NCBI RefSeq assembly: GCF_000955955.1
Contig: NZ_JYJG01000327.1
Span: 1-27,853 of the forward strand
Direction: 5' to 3'
Length of the DNA stretch: 27,853 bases
Origin: Lentzea aerocolonigenes
GTDB lineage: Bacteria; Actinomycetota; Actinomycetes; Mycobacteriales; Pseudonocardiaceae
Every line of letters begins with the position of its first letter. Within the stretch, counting starts at the first letter, position 1. Shown here one piece after another: positions 9,301 through 15,269 of this stretch. A model generated the notes under the pieces. The model saw nothing but the letters and a program-made list of their open reading frames with translations, ran no database searches and was not told the DNA's origin. Both the position numbers and the translations under genes were made by a program.

Positions 9301-9654
9301 GCTCGACCCGGAGATGTCGCTGAACTGCGATCCGTTGGAACTCCCTTGCACGGCAAGCGTTTGCGTGCGCTGCTCCCAGTTCGAGGGCAGCCGCAGCACG
9401 ACCTTGCTGACATCTTTCGCGGCACCCAGGTCGGCCTGGATCCACTGCGGGAACACGTTGTTCGTGCTCTCCCAGTAGCTGCCCTGGTTGCCGTCACCGG
9501 CATTACCGGCGCCGTACGGGCCGTTGGTGCTCGACGCGGTCAGGTTGGCGGACAGCCTTTGAACCGCTGCTCCTGCCGTTGGTGTCAGTCCGAACAGTGC
9601 GAGAGCGCTCACGACGGCAGCACTCATCGCACGCTTCAACAGCGTGGATTTCAT
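6325..9654 (-). CDS. secreted multidomain GH87-like alpha-1,3-glucanase/mycodextranase (second of a tandem pair)
   Basis: A 1109-residue exported enzyme. In order: a signal peptide (1 to about 29, ending TAGAA), two discoidin (F5/8 type C) domains (about 32-160 and 180-308), two CARDB domains (about 313-420 and 425-530), a CBM6/35-like domain starting YEAESGRYQG (about 537-700), and a right-handed beta-helix (about 707-1109). In the helix, YADGIN and TTGDDA place aspartates at 894, 917 and 918. The 23/24-residue spacing matches the catalytic triad I recall for GH87 enzymes, which cut alpha-1,3-glucan of fungal walls or bacterial biofilms. ATG 9654 is chosen because AAGGA precedes it and a signal peptide follows; the open frame beyond it is antisense noise. 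It lies 26 bases after its paralogue. Confidence 0.85.
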   Translation of the reverse strand: MKSTLLKRAMSAAVVSALALFGLTPTAGAAVQRLSANLTASSTNGPYGAGNAGDGNQGSYWESTNNVFPQWIQADLGAAKDVSKVVLRLPSNWEQRTQTLAVQGSSNGSQFSDISGSSGRVFSPASNNTVTLDFAATSVRYVRVTITANSGWPAAQLSEFEVHGESGPVDPPPAGDNLAQGKPVEESGHVHDFVAANAVDGNTGTYWESNGFPGHLTAKLGSNADVTSVVVKLNPDSVWGARTQNFEVLGRESSVTAFATLKARADYRFDPASGNSVTIPVNGRVADVRLHFYSNTGAPGGQVAEFQVFGAAAPAPDLTVTNLTWTPASPSEADAIRLTATVRNGGTVASGATTLNVTLGGTAAGTAQVGGLAPGATTSVTVDAGRRGAGSYTAAAVVDPANQVAETNEGNNTFTSGSPLVVGQAPGPDLQITSITPNPSSPAAGQQVTFAVSVNNRGTSAAGASVTRVAVGGSTLTANTSAVNAGQTVTVNVGTWTATNGGATATATADANGQVAETNENNNTATQSIVVGRGASVPFTSYEAESGRYQGQLLEADAKRTFGHTNFGSESSGRKSVRLDSQGQFVEITSTVSTNSIVVRNSIPDAAAGGGQEATISLYANDQFVQKLNLSSRHSWLYGSTDDPEGLTNRPGGDARRLFDESSTLLANSYPAGTKFKLQRDSGDNAQFYVIDLIDLEQVAPAAQKPADCVSITQYGATANDQTDDADAIQRAVTADQNGEIPCVWIPEGKFRQEKKILTLFNSGQYNQVGIRNVSIRGAGMWHSQLFSLIQPQDANTVNHPHEGNFGFDIDDNTQISDIAIFGSGRIRGGDGNAEGGVGLNGRFGKNTKITNVWIEHANVGVWVGRDYTNLPDRWNPGDGLQFSGMRIRDTYADGINFTNGTRNSTVFNSSFRTTGDDALAVWASKYVKDQNVDVGSGNAFLNNTIALPWRANGIAIYGGSNNRAENNIISDTANYPGIMLATDHDPLPFGGTTTLANNALYRTGGAFWGEAQEFGAITLFSQNLAIPGVVIRDTEIYDSTFDGIQFKGGGSGMPDVQITNVRIDKSNNGSGILAMAQARGSARLTNVTITNSRDGNILIEPGSQFIIN

Positions 9655-9680
9655 GGAATTGTCCTTCACGGCAGGGGAGA

Positions 9681-12600
9681 TCAGGTGATGTTGATCGTGA
9701 AAGTGGTCGTGGTGTTCTTGATGTCCTGGAAGTTGTTGCTGAACCGGAGGCCGTTGATCGTCACGGCACCCGCGGCAGGACCCTGGCCAGGTTCCGGCAT
9801 CTCGTTGGCCCACAGGCCGAAACCGGACTTGGCGTCGAACTGGTCGCCGCTCCTGCGCGCACCCGAGATGCTCACGTTGGACAGCACCGTGTCCTGGAAG
9901 ATGTTCTCGGCCGCACCGTTGTACTTGGTCTGGAACATGATTCCGCTGTACGTCGGATCGGTGATCTCGACGTCGTTCACCCGGATCCCGGTGTACTTCT
10001 TGGAAGCCGAGAACATCCAGATCGCGCCGAACGTCTGCGCGCCCCAGAAATGCCCGCCGGAACGGACCAGGGTGAGGCCGCTGAACGTCGTCGGCTCCGG
10101 CCCGAAGTCCTCCATCGGGTACCCGAAGTCGAGCGAGCTGATCGTCACGGCGGAGTAGGTCAGCGTGTCCGCCACGTAGATGTTGCGGAACACGTTGTTC
10201 TTGCCGCCGTAGACCGCGAGACCCGCCGCGCGCCACGGAGTCAGCACGCTCAGGTTCTCGAAGGTGTTGTTCTGCTGCCCGGTGCCGCCGGAGTCGGTTG
10301 CGGCGAACAGCGCGAACGCGTCGTCACCGGTCGAGCGGGCCTCGATGTTCGCGATCCGGTTGCCCGCCGACCCGTTCGTCATGTTCAGGCCGTCCGCGTA
10401 CATGTCGCGGATCCGGCTGTCCTTGATGACGTTGTTGTCGACGTTGTTGCCCCAGAACAGGCACATCATGTGCTCGACCCAGATGTTCTCGATGGTCATG
10501 TTCTGGACGCCGGCGAAGTTGAACACCTTGCCCGGCCCGTCGTTGCGCTGTGTGTAATTGCCGAACACGGCGAACCCGCTGAACGTCGAGCCGCTCGCGG
10601 ACGACTGCGCGTCGAACCCGAGGTCGGTGTTCTCCTGGTTCGCCGGTGCCTGGAACCTGGTGAACCACGGTCCGGCGCCGATCACCCGGATCGCCTTGCC
10701 GTAGACGGTGAACTTCTGTGCGGTCGCGTAGGTGCCCGCGGGCAGGTAGACACCGATCAACGTGCCGGTCGTGTCCATCCGGACGCGGTCGAGCGCGTTC
10801 TGCACGTCCTGGTGGGTGAACCCGGCGGGCACGGCATAGCGTGCGGCGTCAGGATTCCCGGCCGCCGTCACCTGCTCGAAGTTCACGAAGTCGATCGCGT
10901 AGTTCGAGGAGTTGGCCGCGTCCTTCTGCAGCTTGATCTTCGTGCCCGCCGGGAACGTCGAGTTGAGCATGACGTTGGCTTCGTCGTAGATGTGCCGCGG
11001 CCCGCCCGCTCCCGGTGAGTTGCCGGGGCTCGCTTCGTTGCCGTAGAGCCACATGTACTTCGACGTCAGGTCGATCGCCTTGTGGAACTGGCCGTTGACG
11101 TAGACGTTGAGGTTCGAGGTGATGCCGCCGCCACCCGAGCTGTCCGGGATGGAGAACCGGGTGACCAGGGTGTTGGTGGGTGCGGACGTCGTGAACTCGA
11201 CCGAGGCGCCGGTGCTGTTCAGTGTGACGGCCCGGCGGCCGGACGCCTCGCCGGCCAGGTCGCCGATCGTCCTGTTCGGACTGAGGACCTGGGCGCCACC
11301 GCCGGTGACCGCGTCCTCGGCCTCGATGTGCTGCCACGGAACGCTGGCGCCGCGGCCGATGAACAGCGACTGCTCGCTGGTGTTGTTGCCCTGCTTGGCG
11401 GGGATCTCGTTGCCGTCGTTCGCGATCGTCGTGCGGATCGTGTAACGGCCGTCGGCGGCTTGCCACGTGCCGAGGTTGACAGCTGCGGTCGTGGCGCCGG
11501 CGTTGATCGTGCCGTTGTGGCTGGCGGTGAACGTGCGAACGGTCTGGCCGTTGCTCAGGATCGTGAGCGTGATGCCGTGAACGCCGGACGCACTGTTGAT
11601 CGTGCCCTGGTTCTTGATGGCGACGGTGAACGTGGTGTTCTGGCCGTTGCTCGGGTTGCTCGGCGACCAGGTCGGCACCGCGACGAGATCGGAGCTCGGC
11701 ACCGGGGTGACGACGATCGGGTCCGGGTGCAGGCGGGAGTTGTTGGTCTCGTTCTGCTCCGCGACCTTCTTGGTCTCGTCGACCTTCGCGGTGTACTGGT
11801 ACGAGCCTTCCGGACGGGCCGCGATCGTGGTGCTCACGTTCGCCTGCGCACCTGCTGCGAGGGCTGCCAGTTGAGCCGTGCCCACTGCGGTGGTGCCGAG
11901 GAAGAACGTGACGTCAGTTGCTCCTGACGCGGCTGTTCCGGCGTTGCGGACCGTGACGTTCAGCGTGATCTGGTCGGTCTCGACGGGGCTCGCCGGCGTG
12001 AACGACGTGCCGGTGACGGTGAGGTCGGGGTTCGGGGCAGGGGTGCCGAACACCTGGATCTCCGCCACCTGGGCGCCGGGCGCGCCGGTGTTGGACGTGA
12101 AGCGCAGCTGGACGTCGGCGACTCGGGCGGAGACGCTGATCGTGACGCTGTTGCCGCTCGCCGGGTCCCAGCGGTAGTCGCGGCCGGCGACCAGGCTGGT
12201 GAAGCCCGTGGCGTTCTGCTCGCGGCCGAGGACCTCGACGTTCTGCGTGCGAGCGCCCCAGGCCGAGTCGGGGTTGAGCTTGACCGCGATCGAGCTCAGG
12301 TCCGCGTTCGATCCCAATTGGACGGTCAGGGTGCCGGGGAACCCGTTGGACTCCCAGTAGGTTTGGACGTTGCCGTCGTTGGCGTTGGCCGGGACGAACG
12401 TGTGCACGTACCCGGAGGCGGTGACGGGTTTGCCCTGCGCGAGGTTCTCGCCGGTGGCGCCCTCGCGGGTCACCGAGTTGCTGGCGGGGGACTGGTTGCC
12501 CGCCGCGTCCTTCGCGATCACGTGGTAGGTCACGCGGAGGCCGTCGGGCTGGCTGTCCGTGTACGTGGTGCCGGTGACCGTGGTTTTGAGGCTTCCGTTG

Positions 12601-13484
12601 GCGTAGACGTCGTAACCGGTCACGCCGACGTTGTCCGTGCTGGCGTTCCAGGCCAGCCGGATCTGGCCGGACTGCGGCTGGGTGAAGGCCAAGCCGGTCG
12701 GCGCTGATGGCGCCTGGGTGTCGCCGGATGTCGGCCCGTAGACCTCGAACTCGCTGAGCTGACCCGCGGGCCAGCCCGTGTTCGCGGTGATCCGCAGCCG
12801 CACGTACCGCGTGGTGGCGGCGGTGAAGTCGATGGTCACGGTGTTGGCGGCGTTCGGGTTGAACTCGTACCCCTTGGAGGCCACCAGATCCGTGAAGTTG
12901 CTGCCGTCCGTGCTGCCCTGCACGGCGAGGGTCTGGGTGCGCGTGCCCCAGTTCGCGGCGGGGAGCTTCAGCACGACCCGGTCGGCTTTGACCGCCGCGC
13001 CCAGGTCGGCCTGGATCCATTGCGGGAACGCGTTGTTCGCGCTCTCCCAGTAGGTGCTCTGGTTGCCGTCGCCGGCGTTGCCCGGCCCGTAGCCCTGGTT
13101 GGTGCTGCCTGCGCTGTAGCTCGCCTGGAGCTTGGCGCTCGCTTCGGCTTCCTGTACTTCGAGCTTCGCGGTGGTCTTGGTGGCGCGGACGTGCCTGGCG
13201 AGCGTCGGGTCGACTTTGAAGGTGACCTTGCCGTTCTCGAAGGTGTGCGATTGTTCCGCGACGAGCGTCGACCAGCCTCTGCCGTCGAGGCTCGTCTGCA
13301 CGGCGAACGTTTCGGTGGGGTTCTTCGGTGCCGTGAGCGTGACTTCGTCGATGCGGGCCTGCTTGTGCAGATCGAGGTTCACGGGCGCGGCTTGCGCGGC
13401 AGGGGCGATGACGAGCGTTGCTGCCGTGAGCGTCAGTGCGGCTAACGGGGCTAGCAGGGAGCGGGCGCGTGTCGTCTTTGACAT
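9681..13484 (-). CDS. secreted multidomain GH87-like alpha-1,3-glucanase/mycodextranase (first of a tandem pair)
   Basis: A 1267-residue paralogue of the next gene. In order: signal peptide (1 to about 32, ending AAQAA), a stretch at about 34-110 that looks like the second half of a discoidin domain, a full discoidin domain (about 113-247), a fibronectin type III domain (about 255-342), another discoidin domain (about 346-480), two CARDB domains (about 484-590 and 593-705), a CBM6-like domain beginning IEAEDAVTGGG (about 712-875), and the beta-helix to the end. YADGLN and STGDDA give aspartates 1031, 1054 and 1055, the same spacing as in its neighbour. ATG 13484 begins a clear signal peptide, with AAGGG upstream. 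Probably the first gene of a two-gene operon acting on extracellular alpha-glucan. Confidence 0.85.
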   Translation of the reverse strand: MSKTTRARSLLAPLAALTLTAATLVIAPAAQAAPVNLDLHKQARIDEVTLTAPKNPTETFAVQTSLDGRGWSTLVAEQSHTFENGKVTFKVDPTLARHVRATKTTAKLEVQEAEASAKLQASYSAGSTNQGYGPGNAGDGNQSTYWESANNAFPQWIQADLGAAVKADRVVLKLPAANWGTRTQTLAVQGSTDGSNFTDLVASKGYEFNPNAANTVTIDFTAATTRYVRLRITANTGWPAGQLSEFEVYGPTSGDTQAPSAPTGLAFTQPQSGQIRLAWNASTDNVGVTGYDVYANGSLKTTVTGTTYTDSQPDGLRVTYHVIAKDAAGNQSPASNSVTREGATGENLAQGKPVTASGYVHTFVPANANDGNVQTYWESNGFPGTLTVQLGSNADLSSIAVKLNPDSAWGARTQNVEVLGREQNATGFTSLVAGRDYRWDPASGNSVTISVSARVADVQLRFTSNTGAPGAQVAEIQVFGTPAPNPDLTVTGTSFTPASPVETDQITLNVTVRNAGTAASGATDVTFFLGTTAVGTAQLAALAAGAQANVSTTIAARPEGSYQYTAKVDETKKVAEQNETNNSRLHPDPIVVTPVPSSDLVAVPTWSPSNPSNGQNTTFTVAIKNQGTINSASGVHGITLTILSNGQTVRTFTASHNGTINAGATTAAVNLGTWQAADGRYTIRTTIANDGNEIPAKQGNNTSEQSLFIGRGASVPWQHIEAEDAVTGGGAQVLSPNRTIGDLAGEASGRRAVTLNSTGASVEFTTSAPTNTLVTRFSIPDSSGGGGITSNLNVYVNGQFHKAIDLTSKYMWLYGNEASPGNSPGAGGPRHIYDEANVMLNSTFPAGTKIKLQKDAANSSNYAIDFVNFEQVTAAGNPDAARYAVPAGFTHQDVQNALDRVRMDTTGTLIGVYLPAGTYATAQKFTVYGKAIRVIGAGPWFTRFQAPANQENTDLGFDAQSSASGSTFSGFAVFGNYTQRNDGPGKVFNFAGVQNMTIENIWVEHMMCLFWGNNVDNNVIKDSRIRDMYADGLNMTNGSAGNRIANIEARSTGDDAFALFAATDSGGTGQQNNTFENLSVLTPWRAAGLAVYGGKNNVFRNIYVADTLTYSAVTISSLDFGYPMEDFGPEPTTFSGLTLVRSGGHFWGAQTFGAIWMFSASKKYTGIRVNDVEITDPTYSGIMFQTKYNGAAENIFQDTVLSNVSISGARRSGDQFDAKSGFGLWANEMPEPGQGPAAGAVTINGLRFSNNFQDIKNTTTTFTINIT

Positions 13485-13577
13485 GGCGTGCTTGGCCCTT
13501 CTCGGTGGGGACGCGAGGGGGTGTGGCGCGCCTCACCGTAGAAGTGCCCAGCAGATTACCGCAATATGTCGACGTGA

Positions 13578-13592
13578 TTGCGCAAATTTGCG
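13578..13592. promoter_or_regulatory. overlapping palindromes, candidate operator of the GH87-like operon
   Basis: TTGCGCAA (13578-13585) and the perfect 12-bp palindrome CGCAAATTTGCG (13581-13592) overlap, about 95 bases upstream of the first glucanase-like start codon. Central-CG palindromes of this kind are typical of LacI-family sites, but no LacI gene is present in the window. Confidence 0.5.
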
Positions 13593-13749
13593 ACAGAGCC
13601 CTCTGAACAGGAAAGACGTGCTCCTGTTCCGGTGCTTGGCCCTCGTCGTAGGCGTGGCAGGGGCGATCACCAGCGGTAGTTGCCTGCTGGCTGTGGGAAG
13701 TTTGCGCCCGAACGCCGCTCAGAAATTGATTCTCGGTCGATGCGTCCGC

Positions 13750-13798
13750 TTGCGCAGGCTTACGATCAGCTTGCGGCTTTTGCGTAAGCCTTGCGCAA
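13750..13798 (-). terminator. long imperfect hairpin just after the S9 peptidase gene
   Basis: TTGCGCAGGCTTACG (13750-13764) pairs with CGTAAGCCTTGCGCAA (13783-13798), giving 15 bp with a single bulged base. It begins three bases past the S9 peptidase stop, so a terminator is the simplest reading. The TTGCGCAA within its arm repeats the candidate operator sequence nearer the glucanase genes, so a binding-site role is also possible. Confidence 0.55.
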
Positions 13799-13801
13799 AA
13801 C

Positions 13802-15064
13802 TCAGAGCTTCGCGAAGAACCTTCTGGCTCGGTTCAGCAGATCCAGCCTGTGCTCACGGGTGCGGAGTGAGTGCCCCTCGCCGGGATAGATCTTCAGTTC
13901 CGAGGTCTGCACCGCTCGGTGCAGCAGTTCGGCTTGCTCCACCGGCACGTTGGTGTCGTCGGCGCCGTGCACGATGAGCAGCGGCGTGCGGATCCGGTCC
14001 GCGTAGGTGATCGGGCTGTGCTCGGGGCCGTCGCCGAGGGCCGCCTCGAACGCGCCCCACTCGCCGTGCGCGATCAGTTCGGGCCAGTCGGAGATGCCCG
14101 CGCCGACCAGCGCGGCCTTGAACCTGTCGGTCCGCGTGGTCGCCCAGGCCGCCATGAACCCGCCGTGGCTCCAGCCGGAGATGCCGAGCCGGTCCGGGTT
14201 GGCGATTCCTTGGTGGATGAGGAGATCGATCCCGGCCTCGATGTCGTGCCACTCCTCCTGGCCGACTCTTCTGCTGACCGCTGCGGCGAACTCGTGGCCA
14301 CGGCCCAGGCTGCCTCTGGGGTTGGGCAGGAAGCTCGCGAACCCCTGGTGCGCGAACCACTGCGCCGACGGCACCCAATGCAGCTGGAAGTCGTCGGCCC
14401 ACCGGTCGTACGGGCCGCCGTGCACGAGCGTGATGAGCGGAAACGGTCCGTCGGCTCGGGTTTTGCCGACGGGGAGCACCAGCAGGCCGTCGAGGTCGAG
14501 TCCGTCCTGGGCCTGGTAACGGAGACGTTCCTGCACACCCCACGGAATGTCACCGAGTTCGTCGGCGCGCCCGCCGCGTGGCCGGTGCGCACCCGTGATG
14601 CGCGCGAGGAGGCCTCCTCCGAGGCGGTGGAACTCGGTGTCCAGCCCGGCTGCCACGATCATGATCGGCGCATTGCCGTCGTCCTGGACCAGCTCGGCGG
14701 GACAGGCGGGCATGCCCGGGGTGAGGTTGCGGTGGCGCTGGTCGAACACCGCGTTGCCGCCCTGCAGATGTGGTGGCGTCAGCGCGAGGTAGTAGATCTC
14801 GTCGCCCCACCAGACGGGCGAGCCCGCATCGGCCGGCGTCGCGCCGAGGTCGGTGATCCTGCCGTTCTCGATCACGTGCAGCGCCGGATTGAGCAGGCCG
14901 GGGTCGATCTTCGGCGACGACCAGCTGATCACCGCCAGCCGCCCGTCGGGGTGCTTGGCGATCTCGGCCACGTGACGGCCCGGGATAGTGATGTCGTGGG
15001 GCGCTGGCGGCTTCGGAGCAGGTGGGCAGTGGTCGATCACCATCTCGTCCGTCAGTTCCCGCAC
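13802..15064 (-). CDS. S9-family peptidase (acylaminoacyl-peptidase/prolyl-oligopeptidase-like) with a short propeller
   Basis: A 420-residue protein. The C-terminal half is a full S9 alpha/beta-hydrolase domain: HGGPYDRW (oxyanion region), nucleophile GWSHGG with serine 299, the acid in HGADDTNVPV (D370) and the histidine in GEGHSLRT (H398). The first 170 or so residues contain only a few beta-propeller blades; typical S9 enzymes are 600 residues or more. The upstream DNA shows no continuing propeller in another frame, so this looks like a naturally short form or an old deletion rather than a fresh frameshift. There is no signal peptide, so it is likely cytoplasmic peptide turnover. GTG 15064 is supported by AAGGGGG six bases before it. 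A hairpin follows the stop. Confidence 0.88.
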   Translation of the reverse strand: MRELTDEMVIDHCPPAPKPPAPHDITIPGRHVAEIAKHPDGRLAVISWSSPKIDPGLLNPALHVIENGRITDLGATPADAGSPVWWGDEIYYLALTPPHLQGGNAVFDQRHRNLTPGMPACPAELVQDDGNAPIMIVAAGLDTEFHRLGGGLLARITGAHRPRGGRADELGDIPWGVQERLRYQAQDGLDLDGLLVLPVGKTRADGPFPLITLVHGGPYDRWADDFQLHWVPSAQWFAHQGFASFLPNPRGSLGRGHEFAAAVSRRVGQEEWHDIEAGIDLLIHQGIANPDRLGISGWSHGGFMAAWATTRTDRFKAALVGAGISDWPELIAHGEWGAFEAALGDGPEHSPITYADRIRTPLLIVHGADDTNVPVEQAELLHRAVQTSELKIYPGEGHSLRTREHRLDLLNRARRFFAKL

Positions 15065-15086
15065 CCCAGCCCCCTTGGGTTGATCT

Positions 15087-15269
15087 TCAGTCGACTACAG
15101 GTTCCACCGTCGCTGTCATGACGATTCTCGTTGCGGGGGCGATCAGCAACGCGGTGGGGCGGAGATCCGGTACGTCGGGCAGTCCGAGGACCAGGCGCGT
15201 GGAAGACGTGCTGGGGAGGCCCGCGCGCTCGTTGGCCTTGTGGGCTGAGGAGCACGCGGGCCGGTTCAT
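15087..15269 (-). CDS. possible 60-residue protein coupled to the subtilase gene
   Basis: The ATG at 15269 overlaps the subtilase stop as TGATG and opens a 60-codon frame that ends 22 bases before the S9 peptidase start. About 82% of third positions are G or C, lower than in neighbouring genes, and the product (MNRPACSSAHKANERAG...) resembles nothing I know. The coupling geometry and fit to the gap favour a gene; the codon use and lack of homology argue against it. Listed as a candidate only. Confidence 0.25.
   Translation of the reverse strand: MNRPACSSAHKANERAGLPSTSSTRLVLGLPDVPDLRPTALLIAPATRIVMTATVEPVVD

Larger units (their letters stand above)
13485..13801. other. 317-bp gene-free interval upstream of the GH87-like pair
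   Basis: No convincing gene lies here: a plus-strand frame crosses it but is out of register with any homology I can see. It should hold the promoter of the glucanase-like operon on the minus strand, plus the 3' end signals of the S9 peptidase gene. The pentamer TTGCG occurs seven times on the plus strand between 13578 and 13795. There are two palindromic sites at 13578-13592 and a long imperfect hairpin at 13750-13798. Confidence 0.6.

Noticed and set aside
5428..10158. A 1576-codon open frame on the plus strand
   Set aside because: It runs antisense over the stress-protein and glucanase-like genes, is rich in Arg, Val, Asp and Gly, and shows no domain. Long antisense frames are common in GC-rich genomes.
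9655..10236. Extension of the second glucanase-like gene upstream to 10236
   Set aside because: The added residues overlap the paralogue's coding sequence and are low-complexity. A signal peptide and ribosome-binding site fix the start at 9654.
13619..13801. A hydrophobic plus-strand stretch (VLLFRCLALVVGVAGAITSG) upstream of the glucanase-like operon
   Set aside because: It resembles a signal peptide, but the frame runs on antisense into the S9 gene, with no mature domain and no good ribosome-binding site.
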